A DNA stretch of 64,000 bases from Noviherbaspirillum pedocola (GTDB lineage Bacteria; Pseudomonadota; Gammaproteobacteria; Burkholderiales; Burkholderiaceae_D): contig NZ_JAEPBG010000005.1 of assembly GCF_016632335.1 (NCBI RefSeq), forward strand, positions 186,001 through 250,000, given 5' to 3'. Each line of letters opens with the position of its first letter. Position 1 is the first letter of the stretch. Shown one piece after another: positions 1 through 8,517 of this stretch. The translations under genes were made by a program, and so were the position numbers. The notes beneath the pieces were generated by a model. The model did not search any database. It was not told where the DNA came from and worked only from the letters and a program-made list of their open reading frames with translations.

Positions 1-459
1 GGCCGATACCACCACCGTCTCGCCAGCCTTGGGCGCGATGATCTGCGTGAGGCCATACCAGGCGGTCATGCCCGGCATGCCGACCGAGCCGAGATAGGCC
101 GACAGCGGAATCTGCGCGGTATCCACCTTCTTCAAACCGGCGCCGTCGGACAGGCCCATCTCGGCCCAACCGAACATGCCCACGACCTTGTCGCCAGGCT
201 TGAACTTGGGGTTCTTCGATTCCACCACTTCGCCGGCGGTGCCGCCGACCATCACGGCATTCAAGGCCTGCGGCGCGGCATAGCTCTTGATGTCTTCCAT
301 GCGCATGCGCATGTACGGATCGAGCGACAGGAAGTGGTTGCGCACCAGCACCTGGCCTTCGACCACGCTGGGCACCGGCACGGACTCGAGACGAAAATTG
401 TCCGGGCTCACATGGCCCTGCGGACGGGAGGCAAGCACGATCTGCTGATAGGTATTCAT
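1..459 (-). CDS. NADP-dependent oxidoreductase, MDR superfamily (partial, 3' end beyond window)
   Basis: This is the N-terminal 153 codons of a medium-chain dehydrogenase/reductase of the leukotriene-B4-dehydrogenase/CurA type, which reduces alpha,beta-unsaturated carbonyls with NADPH. The start reads MNTYQQIVLASRPQG, and the GroES-like fold is recognisable from SLDPYMRMRM and VGGTAGEVVES. The visible part ends near the start of the Rossmann domain (GETVVVSA). The ATG at 457-459 is preceded by AAGGAG at good spacing. The gene continues past the left edge, so neither the cofactor-binding glycine motif nor the stop is visible. It heads in the same direction as the lipid-metabolism genes that follow. 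Confidence 0.85.
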   Translation of the reverse strand, partial: MNTYQQIVLASRPQGHVSPDNFRLESVPVPSVVEGQVLVRNHFLSLDPYMRMRMEDIKSYAAPQALNAVMVGGTAGEVVESKNPKFKPGDKVVGMFGWAEMGLSDGAGLKKVDTAQIPLSAYLGSVGMPGMTAWYGLTQIIAPKAGETVVVSA

Positions 460-529
460 GACAACTCCTTTGCAAAATGGGTGCTGCATTAAAAGCCGCG
501 GACCGCGCATGACAGCGCGACCCATGCGC

Positions 530-949
530 TCATGCGCGCGGCGCGGCGCGCTTCATGAACTTGAACGTGCCCATGGACTTGGCTACCATGCGGTCGTCAT
601 TCCAGAGCTCGCCCTCGCAAAAGCACATGCTGGTCGAGCGATGAAAGGCATGACCCTTGGCGACGATGCGCGAACCGACGCGGCCGCCCGGCTCCATGAA
701 GCTAGTCTTCATTTCGATGGTGACGCCGCCACGCGCTTCCGCATCGAGCGAGCGGCCGGCCATGGACATCACCACGTCCAGCAGCGTCATCACCACGCCG
801 CCATGCGCCACATGCCAGCTGTTCATGTGGCGCGGCTCCAGCGTCAGCGCTACCTGCGCGCGGCCATCGGCCATACCGAGGAATTCGACGCCGAGCTCAT
901 GCAGGAACGGGATTTCCGTCGGAAAGGGTTTGGCGGTCGGCGTGTCCAT
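530..949 (-). CDS. PaaI-type hotdog-fold acyl-CoA thioesterase
   Basis: A 139-residue single-domain hotdog thioesterase, the usual size for the PaaI family, which hydrolyses acyl-CoA or aryl-CoA esters in the cytoplasm. The core motif is visible as NSWHVAHGGVVMTLLDVVMS (HGG followed by the long helix), with the later strand GGVTIEMKTSFMEPG. The ATG at 947-949 shares its first base with the TGA stop of the upstream SDR gene (TGATG), which implies translational coupling; an in-frame TTG one codon earlier is the less likely start. The position in a run of acyl-CoA enzymes suggests a CoA-releasing housekeeping role. The substrate cannot be read from the sequence. Confidence 0.85.
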   Translation of the reverse strand: MDTPTAKPFPTEIPFLHELGVEFLGMADGRAQVALTLEPRHMNSWHVAHGGVVMTLLDVVMSMAGRSLDAEARGGVTIEMKTSFMEPGGRVGSRIVAKGHAFHRSTSMCFCEGELWNDDRMVAKSMGTFKFMKRAAPRA

Positions 950-1734
950 CAATGCACCGCCGACACGCCACCGTCCACCGCGAGGATCTGGCCGGTGATG
1001 TGCTTGCCGGCATCGGAGGCGAACAGCAGCGCCGCGCCTTTCAGATCCTCATCGTCGCCGATGCGCTGCAGCGGCGCGCGCCGCTTGAGCTTTTCCTCGC
1101 CCACTGCTTCGAGCGTGCCGCGCGTCATCTTCGACGGGAAGAAGCCCGGCGCGAGCGCATTGACCGTGATGCCGTGGCGGCCCCATTCGCCGGCCAGCGT
1201 GCGGGTGAAGTTGACGACCGCGCCCTTGGAGGTGTTGTAGGCAATGGTCTGCATCGATTCCGGGCCGTTGCCGGACAGGCCGGCGATCGAGGCGACATTG
1301 ACGATGCGTCCATAACCGCGCGGGATCATCGATGCCTTGGCCACTGCCTGCGACAGCAGAAAGATGCTGCGAATGTTCAGGTTCATCACCTTGTCCCAGG
1401 CTTCGACCGGATAGTCTTCGGCCGGCGCGCCCCAGGTGGCGCCGGCATTGTTGACCAGGATGTCGATGTGACCGAGGCGGCGCATCGCTTCCTCGACCAG
1501 CGGCGCGACCGCTTCCTGTTTCGACAGATCGGCGGCAATGGCCGAGGCTTCGATGCCGCGCGACTTCAGGTGCGCGACGGCTTCATCGAGATCGCTCTGC
1601 TTGCGCGAGGACAAAACGATTTTCGCGCCCTGCTCGCCGAGCGCTTCGGCGATCTGCAGGCCAAGGCCGCGCGAGCCGCCGGTGACCAGGGCCGTCTTGC
1701 CGGCCAGGTCGAAGAGTTGTTGGGTGGTACGCAT
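949..1734 (-). CDS. SDR family oxidoreductase
   Basis: A 261-residue classical short-chain dehydrogenase/reductase. The cofactor motif TGGSRGLG lies near residues 18-25, NNAG follows at about residue 95, and the catalytic Tyr-Lys pair is in YNTSKGA. The C-terminal ILAVDGG motif is typical of the family. Members oxidise or reduce alcohols, 3-oxoacyl-CoA or related carbonyls with NAD(P)(H). The reading frame begins with ATG after a GGAGACAC sequence and its stop overlaps the thioesterase start. With the neighbouring acyl-CoA dehydrogenase and thiolase, a 3-hydroxyacyl or branched acyl substrate is plausible, but that is inference only. Confidence 0.88.
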   Translation of the reverse strand: MRTTQQLFDLAGKTALVTGGSRGLGLQIAEALGEQGAKIVLSSRKQSDLDEAVAHLKSRGIEASAIAADLSKQEAVAPLVEEAMRRLGHIDILVNNAGATWGAPAEDYPVEAWDKVMNLNIRSIFLLSQAVAKASMIPRGYGRIVNVASIAGLSGNGPESMQTIAYNTSKGAVVNFTRTLAGEWGRHGITVNALAPGFFPSKMTRGTLEAVGEEKLKRRAPLQRIGDDEDLKGAALLFASDAGKHITGQILAVDGGVSAVH

Positions 1735-1786
1735 TGTGTCTCCTTGAATGCTGTATTGATCGCAGCCTTTAGGCCGTCATGGCGTT

Positions 1787-1860
1787 GCGTAGGGTGGGCG
1801 CAGCCCACGCGTTGCCCGAGCGTTGCGCATGCAGACGCGTGGGCTGCGCCCACCCTACGC
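1787..1860. repeat. Perfect inverted repeat, 26-bp arms, intergenic
   Basis: The arms at 1787-1812 and 1835-1860 are exact reverse complements over 26 bases, separated by a 22-base loop. Each arm contains AGGGTGGGCGCAGCCCACG, itself partly palindromic. It sits between the SDR and acyl-CoA dehydrogenase genes, both on the minus strand, and has no flanking T-run, so it is not a standard intrinsic terminator. The form suits a REP-like or other dispersed palindromic element, or a strong mRNA-stabilising stem. No second copy was noticed in this window. Confidence 0.85.
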
Positions 1861-1897
1861 ACTTGATTAGCGGATGCCGCGCTTCATCACCGCGTTT

Positions 1898-3715
1898 TCA
1901 GAACCACGCATCCTGCATGTCCAGCGTCGTGGTATCCACGGTCTCCAGCAGATCGAGCTGCTGATGCACCTTCGGCAGTTCCCAGCGGAAGAAGTACTTC
2001 TGCGCCTGCAGCTTGCCGCGATAGAAGTCGGCGTCGTGCGCCTCTTCCTTGCCCGTGGCCACCAGCGCCTGCTCGAGCCAGATCCAGGCCAGCACCGTGT
2101 GGCCGAAGGCTTCAAGATAGGTCGAGGCGTTGGCCAGCGTCTTGTTCATGTCGCCGGCCGCATACAGCACTCGGGTCACCGCTTCGATGCGTTGCAGCGC
2201 TGCCTCCAGCGCATGGGCGTCGCCGGCCAGACCATCGACCGCCATCGCACGCTCGATGCTTTTCCGCGCCGCGCGCTGAAAGGCCTTGAAGGCCGCGCCT
2301 TCCTGCATCACCACCTTGCGGCCCAGCAGGTCCAGGCCCTGGATGCCGTGAGTGCCTTCATGGATCGGGTTCAGGCGGTTGTCGCGGTAGAACTGCTCGA
2401 CGTTGTATTCGCGGGTATAGCCGTAGCCGCCATGGACCTGGATCGCCAGGTTGTTGGCCTCGAGGCACCATTGCGACGGCCAGGACTTGGCGATCGGCGT
2501 CAACATGTCCAGCAGCAGCGAGGCTTCGCGGATGACGTCCTCGGATTCGCCGGTGCGCTGCTCGTCGACCAGGCGCGCACAATACAGCGCCAGCGCCATG
2601 CCGCCTTCGACGTAAGACTTCTGCGCCAGCAGCATGCGTTTCACATCGGTGTGCTCGATGATCCTCACCTGCGGCTTGGATGCATCCTTGTTCAAGGGAT
2701 GGCGACCCTGCGGACGATTGCGCGCATAGTCCAGCGCATGCAGATAGCCGGTGTAGCCAAGCACCACCGCGCCCAGGCCCACGCCGATGCGCGCTTCGTT
2801 CATCATGTGGAACATGTTGGCCAGGCCCTTGTGCACTTCGCCGACCAGGTAGCCGACGGCGCCGGCACGGCCGCCCGGCTTGAACTTGCCTTCGCCGAAG
2901 TTGAGCAGGCAGTTGGTAGTGCCGCGATAGCCCATCTTGTGATTCAGTCCGGCCAGCACCACATCGTTGCGCTCGCCGATGCTGCCGTCATCGTTGACCA
3001 GCTTCTTCGGCACGATGAACAGCGAGATGCCTTTCACGCCCGGGATCAGCTTGCCGTCCGGGCCCGGCACCTTGGCCAGCACCAGGTGCACGATGTTTTC
3101 CGACAGCTCATGCTCGCCGGCCGAGATCCACATCTTGTTGCCGGTCAGGCGATAGGTGCCGTCTTCCTGCGGCTCGGCGCGGGTCACGATGTCCGACAGG
3201 CTCGAGCCGGCCTGCGGCTCCGACAAACACATCGTGCCGAAGAAACGGCCTTCGAGCATCGGCTTGACGAACTTCTCGATCTGCTCGGGCGTGCCGCACT
3301 TGAGCAGCGTGTTGGCATTGCCGATGGTCAGGAACGGATAGGACGAGGTGCCGACGTTGGCCGCCTTGAAATAGGAAAAGCCGGCCTTCTCGACCACGCA
3401 GGGCAATTGCATGCCGCCGAGTTCATAGTCCTGTCCGGCGGCCATCAGGCCGGCTTCGCAGAACACCTTCAACGCGGCGCCGACCTCGGGAATCATGTGC
3501 ACCCGCTCGCCATCGAAATGCGGTTCCTGCTGGTCGCTCTTCTTGTTGTGCGGGGCAAAGAGATCGGTGGCGACCTGCTCGCAGGTATCCATCGCGGCGT
3601 TGAAGGTTTCGCGGCTGTGGTCGGCGTAGCGCGAGCGCTTGGTGAGCGATTCCACATCCAGCCACTCATAGAGCAGGAAGTCGAGATCGCGGCGGGAAAG
3701 TAACATCGATTGCAT
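1898..3715 (-). CDS. Acyl-CoA dehydrogenase with C-terminal extension
   Basis: A 605-residue FAD-dependent acyl-CoA dehydrogenase of the larger type with an extra C-terminal domain, acting in the first step of fatty-acid or aryl-acyl-CoA beta-oxidation. Visible family signatures are FFGTMCLSEPQAGSSLSD (FAD/substrate region), YRLTGNKMWISAGEHE, and the catalytic Glu region NPIHEGTHGIQGLD. The chosen ATG (3713-3715) gives MQSMLLSRRDLDF and has GGAG six bases upstream; the longer open frame upstream overlaps the terminator of the thiolase gene and is rejected. It is transcribed in the same direction as the thiolase but separated from it by that terminator. Confidence 0.9.
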   Translation of the reverse strand: MQSMLLSRRDLDFLLYEWLDVESLTKRSRYADHSRETFNAAMDTCEQVATDLFAPHNKKSDQQEPHFDGERVHMIPEVGAALKVFCEAGLMAAGQDYELGGMQLPCVVEKAGFSYFKAANVGTSSYPFLTIGNANTLLKCGTPEQIEKFVKPMLEGRFFGTMCLSEPQAGSSLSDIVTRAEPQEDGTYRLTGNKMWISAGEHELSENIVHLVLAKVPGPDGKLIPGVKGISLFIVPKKLVNDDGSIGERNDVVLAGLNHKMGYRGTTNCLLNFGEGKFKPGGRAGAVGYLVGEVHKGLANMFHMMNEARIGVGLGAVVLGYTGYLHALDYARNRPQGRHPLNKDASKPQVRIIEHTDVKRMLLAQKSYVEGGMALALYCARLVDEQRTGESEDVIREASLLLDMLTPIAKSWPSQWCLEANNLAIQVHGGYGYTREYNVEQFYRDNRLNPIHEGTHGIQGLDLLGRKVVMQEGAAFKAFQRAARKSIERAMAVDGLAGDAHALEAALQRIEAVTRVLYAAGDMNKTLANASTYLEAFGHTVLAWIWLEQALVATGKEEAHDADFYRGKLQAQKYFFRWELPKVHQQLDLLETVDTTTLDMQDAWF

Positions 3716-3767
3716 GCTGGTCTCCGACGCGCCGGCAGGCAGGCGGCGCGCTTGATGTTTGCTGGCG

Positions 3768-3793
3768 AAAAAAAGGCCCGCATGCGGCGGGCC
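3768..3793 (-). terminator. Rho-independent terminator after the thiolase gene
   Basis: On the minus strand a 7-bp GC stem (arms 3787-3793 and 3775-3781, five-base loop) is followed directly by a seven-T tract (3774-3768). It lies 16 bases beyond the thiolase stop and just before the acyl-CoA dehydrogenase start. Confidence 0.85.
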
Positions 3794-3808
3794 CTGTTGC
3801 AACGTGTA

Positions 3809-4987
3809 TCAGACGACTTCGAACAGGCCGGCAGCGCCCTGGCCGCCGCCGATGCACATCGTCACCACGACGTACTTGGCGCCACGGCGCTTGCCTTCGA
3901 TCAGCGCATGGCCGGTCAGGCGCGCGCCGGATACGCCGTACGGATGGCCGACTGCAATTGCGCCGCCGTTGACGTTCAGGCGATCCATCGGGATGCCGAG
4001 CTTGTCGGCGCAGTACAGTACCTGCACTGCGAAGGCTTCATTCAATTCCCACAGGCCGATGTCCTCGACCTTCAGGCCCGTCTTCTGCAGCAGCTTCGGA
4101 ATCGCGAACACCGGGCCGATGCCCATTTCATCCGGCTCGCAGCCGGCGATGGCGAAGCCGCGGAAGATGCCCAGTGGCTTCAGGCCGCGCTGCTCGGCGA
4201 GCTTGCTGCTCATCACGATGGCGCAGGAGGCGCCATCGGAGAATTGGCTGGCGTTGCCGGCGGAAATCACGCCGCCCGGAATCGCGGTACGGATCTTCGA
4301 TACGCCTTCAATCGTGGTGTCGCCGCGGATGCCTTCGTCCGAGTCGATCGTCACTTCGCGGGTCATCAGCATGCCGGATGCCTTGTCGGCCACGCCCATG
4401 ATCGTGGTCATCGGCACGATCTCATCCTTGAACTTGCCTTCGTTCTGCGCGGCGAAAGCGCGCTGCTGGCTGCGCACGCCGTATTCGTCCTGGCGTTCCT
4501 TGGAGATCTTGTAGCGCTTGGCAACGTTCTCGGCGGTCTGCAGCATCGGCCAGTAGATCTCGGGCTTGTGCTCCTTCAGCCAGGTCTCGACGATCATGTG
4601 GCGATTGGCTTCCTGCTGCACGCAGGAGATCGATTCGACGCCGCCGGCGGCAAAGATATCGCCTTCGCCGGCGATCACGCGCTGGGCCGCAGTGGCGATG
4701 GTTTGCAGACCCGACGAGCAGAAGCGGTTGATGGTCATGCCGGCGGTGGTCACCGGGCAGCCGCCGCGAATGGCGATCTGGCGCGCGATGTTGCTGCCGG
4801 TCGCGCCTTCCGGCGTGGCGCAGCCCATGATCACGTCCTCGACCTCACCCGGTTCGATGCCGGCACGCTGGATGGCGGCTGCCAGCACGTGGCCGCCCAA
4901 GGTCGCGCCATGGGTCATGTTGAAGGCGCCCTTCCACGATTTGGCAAGGCCGGTGCGTGCGGTCGAAACGATGACGGCGTCAGTCAT
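3809..4987 (-). CDS. Thiolase (acetyl-CoA C-acyltransferase/acetyltransferase)
   Basis: A 392-residue thiolase of normal family length, catalysing CoA-dependent cleavage or condensation of 3-ketoacyl-CoA. All three catalytic signatures are present: the acylated cysteine in NRFCSSGLQ (Cys90), the histidine in [11 protein letters not shown], and the C-terminal cysteine in [10 protein letters not shown]. The ATG at 4985-4987 has AGGAG seven bases upstream; the frame stays open a further 280 bases upstream but without a comparable start. It could be a degradative FadA/PcaF-like or biosynthetic PhaA-like enzyme. Proximity to an acyl-CoA dehydrogenase favours beta-oxidation. Confidence 0.92.
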   Translation of the reverse strand: MTDAVIVSTARTGLAKSWKGAFNMTHGATLGGHVLAAAIQRAGIEPGEVEDVIMGCATPEGATGSNIARQIAIRGGCPVTTAGMTINRFCSSGLQTIATAAQRVIAGEGDIFAAGGVESISCVQQEANRHMIVETWLKEHKPEIYWPMLQTAENVAKRYKISKERQDEYGVRSQQRAFAAQNEGKFKDEIVPMTTIMGVADKASGMLMTREVTIDSDEGIRGDTTIEGVSKIRTAIPGGVISAGNASQFSDGASCAIVMSSKLAEQRGLKPLGIFRGFAIAGCEPDEMGIGPVFAIPKLLQKTGLKVEDIGLWELNEAFAVQVLYCADKLGIPMDRLNVNGGAIAVGHPYGVSGARLTGHALIEGKRRGAKYVVVTMCIGGGQGAAGLFEVV

Positions 4988-5422
4988 GTGAGTCTCCTGT
5001 GGTTCCTGTTGGTATTGGCGAAGGGATTGCAGTGGCGATGTGTAGCCGTTAAGGATGATGTCTCTAGTTGCCGGAGGGTCCGCGTCGGTCACCGGCGTTT
5101 TGTTTGTGGGCTTGAGAATAGCACAATTAAGTACGGTCGTTCGCAAACTTTTGCACCGCTTCCGCCGGCGTATCGTCGCGCTAAAAGACAGGCTGCAGCG
5201 CGACTGTTTGCGATATCTCGCTCGGCGATCCGGTTGACGCGCCGCCTGATGCGCGATTTGCTGCACGAAGCGGACACAGAAAAAGGGGCTGCCATGTCCT
5301 TAATGATCGCTTATCGGCATTTCAGTAAGTTACGTGTAAGTTTTTGCAAGTTTTCCGTAAGGTAGCACTCCTAGACTCATCGACGTCTTATCCGCCCCTT
5401 AAACAAACACAATGGAGACAAC
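4988..5422. other. Divergent intergenic region, thiolase / MHS transporter
   Basis: About 435 bases with no convincing gene. It must hold the divergent promoters of the thiolase (minus) and the transporter (plus). On the minus strand TGCTATTCT (5123-5115) resembles an extended -10 element, but no good -35 is found at the right spacing. The 3' part (5300-5370) is relatively AT-rich. Short open frames here have no ribosome-binding sites. Confidence 0.5.
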
Positions 5423-7084
5423 ATGGGCACTGTTCAGACCGCAGCACGCGGTATGACCGCGGAAGAACGCAAGGTCATATTCGCTTCCTCCCTCGGCACC
5501 GTATTCGAATGGTATGACTTCTACCTGTACGGATCCTTGGCCGCCATCATCGCCAAGCAGTTCTTCGCCGGCACCGATCCCAATACCGCCTTCATCTTCG
5601 CGCTGCTCGCGTTTGCCGCCGGCTTCATCGTGCGGCCCTTCGGCGCGCTGGTGTTCGGCCGCCTCGGCGACATGATCGGCCGCAAGTACACCTTCCTGGT
5701 CACCATCCTGATCATGGGCGCGTCGACCTTCATCGTCGGCCTCCTGCCCGGCTATGCCTCCATTGGCATCACTGCGCCGATCATCCTGATCGCGTTGCGC
5801 ATCCTGCAGGGTCTGGCCCTGGGCGGCGAGTACGGCGGCGCGGCAACGTATGTGGCCGAGCATTCGCCGGACCGCAAGCGCGGCTTCTTCACTTCCTGGA
5901 TCCAGACCACCGCGACCCTGGGCCTGTTCCTGTCGCTGATGGTGATCCTGGGCACCCGCACCGCCGTCGGCGAAGAAGCGTTCAATGCCTGGGGCTGGCG
6001 CGTGCCTTTCCTGGTGTCGGTGTTCCTGCTGGCGGTCTCCGTGTGGATCCGCATGTCGATGAATGAATCGCCGGCTTTCGCCAAGATGAAGGCCGAGGGC
6101 AAGACCTCGAAGGCGCCGCTGTCCGAGGCTTTCGGCCAATGGCGCAACCTGAAGGTAGTCATTCTGGCCCTGGTCGGTCTGACCGCCGGCCAGGCCGTGG
6201 TCTGGTACACCGGCCAGTTCTATGCGCTGTTCTTCCTGACGCAAACGCTGAAGGTCGATGCCACCACCGCCAACTTCCTGATCGCCGCCGCTCTCCTGAT
6301 CGGCACGCCCTTTTTCATCATCTTCGGCTCGCTGGCCGACCGCATCGGACGCAAGCCCATCATCCTCGGCGGCTGCCTGATTGCTGCACTGACCTACTTC
6401 CCGATCTTCCAGGCGCTGACCCATTACGCCAACCCGGCGCTGGAAACCGCGATCAAGAACTCCCCGGTCACCGTCACCGCCGACCCGGCGAAATGCCAGT
6501 TCCTGTTCAACCCGACCGGCACCAAGAAGTTCAATTCTTCCTGCGACATCGCCCGCACTTTCCTTGCCAACGCCTCGGTGGCCTACACCAATGAAGCCGG
6601 CCCGACCGGTTCGGTAGCGCAGATCAAGGTCGGCGACAAGGTGATCAATGGCTATGACGCCAGCGGCCTGTCCAAGGAAGAAGCCGCCGCCAAGGATGCC
6701 GCGTTCAAGAAGGAAATTGGCGATGCGATCAAGGCCGCCGGCTATCCGAGCAAGGCGGATCCTGCGCAGATGAACAAGGGCATGGTGCTGTTGCTGCTGG
6801 TCCTTCTGGTGATCTACGTCACGATGGTCTACGGCCCGATCGCGGCGATGCTGGTGGAAATGTTCCCGACCCGCATCCGCTACACCTCGATGTCGCTGCC
6901 CTATCACATCGGCAACGGCTGGTTTGGCGGCCTGTTGCCGACGACGGCGTTCGCGCTGGTTGCCTACAAGGGCGACATCTATTACGGCCTGTGGTATCCG
7001 ATCGTGATTGCGCTGGCGACCTTCGTCATCGGCATGCTGTTCATCCGCGAAACCCGCGACCGCGATATCTACGCCAACGACTAG
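5423..7084 (+). CDS. MFS transporter, metabolite:H+ symporter (MHS/ProP-like) family
   Basis: A 553-residue inner-membrane permease. The start MGTVQTAARGMTAEERKV leads into FEWYDFYLYG, a hallmark of the MHS family, and the A-loop motif appears as GRLGDMIGRKYTF with a second copy SLADRIGRKPI. Family members import organic acids, osmolytes or aromatic acids with protons and are normally about 430-450 residues. This one is longer because roughly 110 hydrophilic residues (about 338-450, including two cysteines) separate two transmembrane helices in the second half. ATG follows a GGAG sequence. A terminator lies just downstream, so it appears monocistronic. The substrate is unknown. Confidence 0.88.
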   Translation: MGTVQTAARGMTAEERKVIFASSLGTVFEWYDFYLYGSLAAIIAKQFFAGTDPNTAFIFALLAFAAGFIVRPFGALVFGRLGDMIGRKYTFLVTILIMGASTFIVGLLPGYASIGITAPIILIALRILQGLALGGEYGGAATYVAEHSPDRKRGFFTSWIQTTATLGLFLSLMVILGTRTAVGEEAFNAWGWRVPFLVSVFLLAVSVWIRMSMNESPAFAKMKAEGKTSKAPLSEAFGQWRNLKVVILALVGLTAGQAVVWYTGQFYALFFLTQTLKVDATTANFLIAAALLIGTPFFIIFGSLADRIGRKPIILGGCLIAALTYFPIFQALTHYANPALETAIKNSPVTVTADPAKCQFLFNPTGTKKFNSSCDIARTFLANASVAYTNEAGPTGSVAQIKVGDKVINGYDASGLSKEEAAAKDAAFKKEIGDAIKAAGYPSKADPAQMNKGMVLLLLVLLVIYVTMVYGPIAAMLVEMFPTRIRYTSMSLPYHIGNGWFGGLLPTTAFALVAYKGDIYYGLWYPIVIALATFVIGMLFIRETRDRDIYAND

Positions 7085-7113
7085 TACGCGCCGAAGGTTC
7101 ATGCCCGGACTGC

Positions 7114-7140
7114 AACGCCGGCCCTCGGGCCGGCGTTTTC
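7114..7140 (+). terminator. Rho-independent terminator after the MHS transporter
   Basis: An 11-bp perfect stem (7114-7124 with 7127-7137) and a tiny loop followed by a short T-run. It sits 30 bases after the transporter stop. Confidence 0.8.
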
Positions 7141-7302
7141 CTTTGCGCGCTTCGACACACCCCCACTCGCACGCCTGTCAATGCGGTCGCTGCTTTGCTA
7201 TTGTCCGCGTGCCTATCACCATGGAGATGCCGCAAGGGCAATGCGGCCATTCGCTCTACAATCCAGGGTTGAAACGCTCATCTTCTCTCGCACCATTTCG
7301 CC

Positions 7303-8517
7303 ATGAAAATCATTCACCGCATCGGTACTCCGCTGTCCGCATCCGCCACCCGCGTCATGCTGCTGGGTGCGGGCGAACTCGGCAAGGAAGTCATCATCGC
7401 GTTGCAACGCCTCGGCGTGGAAACCATCGCGGTCGACCGTTATGCCGATGCGCCCGGGCAGCAGGTCGCGCACCGGGCCCATGTGATCAACATGACCGAC
7501 GGCGTCGCGCTGGCCGCGCTGATCGAGCAGGAAAACCCGGACCTGATCGTTCCGGAAATCGAAGCCATCGCCACCGAAACGCTGCTTGAGCTGGAAGCCG
7601 AAGGCCGAGCCACGGTGATCCCGACCGCGCGCGCCGCGTGGTTGACCATGAATCGCGAAGGCATACGCCGCCTGGCCGCCGAGCAGCTTGGCCTGCCGAC
7701 TTCGCCATACCGCTTCGCCGGCAGCCTCCAGGAATTGAAGGATGCCTGCGCGGAAATTGGCTTTCCGTGCTTCATCAAGCCGGTAATGTCTTCGTCCGGC
7801 AAGGGCCAGTCGCGACTGGATGACGCCAGCGGCATCGAGGATGCCTGGGCCTATGCCGCCGCCGGAGGCAGGGTCGATGCCGGCCGAGTGATCGTTGAGG
7901 GCGCCATCGATTTCGATTTCGAGATCACGCTGCTGACGGTGCGTTCCATCGATGAGAACGACGTCCCGGTCACCAGCTTCTGTGAACCGATCGGCCATCT
8001 GCAGGTGCGCGGCGATTACGTGGAGTCCTGGCAGCCGCAGCCGATGTCCTCGCAGGCGCTGCACCGCGCGCAGGAAATCGCGAAGAAGGTCACCGATGAG
8101 CTCGGCGGCCTGGGCATCTTTGGCGTGGAATTGTTTGTCAGGGACGATGAAGTCTGGTTTTCGGAAGTCAGCCCGCGGCCCCATGACACCGGCATGGTTA
8201 CCATGGCCAGCCAGGTCTTGTCCGAATTCGAACTGCATGCGCGCGCCATACTCGGGCTGCCAGTGGATACGAGCCTGCGCACGAGCGCGGCTTCGGCGGT
8301 CATCTATGGCCAGCATGACGCGGCCGGCATTGCTTTCGAAGGCGTGGCCGAGGCGCTGCGCGTGCCCGGCGCCGATGTGCGGCTGTTCGGCAAGCCGCAG
8401 TCCTTCGCGCGACGGCGCATGGGCGTGGCGCTGGCCGCGGCAGGCGATGTGAACGCCGCGCGTGAACGCGCCAGGGAGGCGGCCGCCAGGGTGCGGCCGG
8501 TGACGGCAAGCCAATGA
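7303..8517 (+). CDS. purT: Formate-dependent phosphoribosylglycinamide formyltransferase PurT
   Basis: A 404-residue ATP-grasp enzyme that makes N-formylglycinamide ribonucleotide from GAR, ATP and formate in de novo purine synthesis, independently of formyl-folate. The N-terminal dinucleotide-like fold is visible as [13 protein letters not shown], the ATP-grasp loop as MSSSGKGQS, and the metal-binding end as [14 protein letters not shown]. Length matches the family. Its last codons overlap the first codons of the downstream PAS-GGDEF-EAL gene (ATGA), so the two are probably co-translated. Confidence 0.95.
   Translation: MKIIHRIGTPLSASATRVMLLGAGELGKEVIIALQRLGVETIAVDRYADAPGQQVAHRAHVINMTDGVALAALIEQENPDLIVPEIEAIATETLLELEAEGRATVIPTARAAWLTMNREGIRRLAAEQLGLPTSPYRFAGSLQELKDACAEIGFPCFIKPVMSSSGKGQSRLDDASGIEDAWAYAAAGGRVDAGRVIVEGAIDFDFEITLLTVRSIDENDVPVTSFCEPIGHLQVRGDYVESWQPQPMSSQALHRAQEIAKKVTDELGGLGIFGVELFVRDDEVWFSEVSPRPHDTGMVTMASQVLSEFELHARAILGLPVDTSLRTSAASAVIYGQHDAAGIAFEGVAEALRVPGADVRLFGKPQSFARRRMGVALAAAGDVNAARERAREAAARVRPVTASQ

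Noticed and set aside
1874-3703. A 609-codon plus-strand frame opposite the acyl-CoA dehydrogenase
   Set aside because: Same antisense artefact; the minus-strand gene has all family motifs.
5399-7102. A 567-codon minus-strand frame opposite the MHS transporter
   Set aside because: Antisense shadow; composition is Arg/Gln/His-rich and repeats no known motif.
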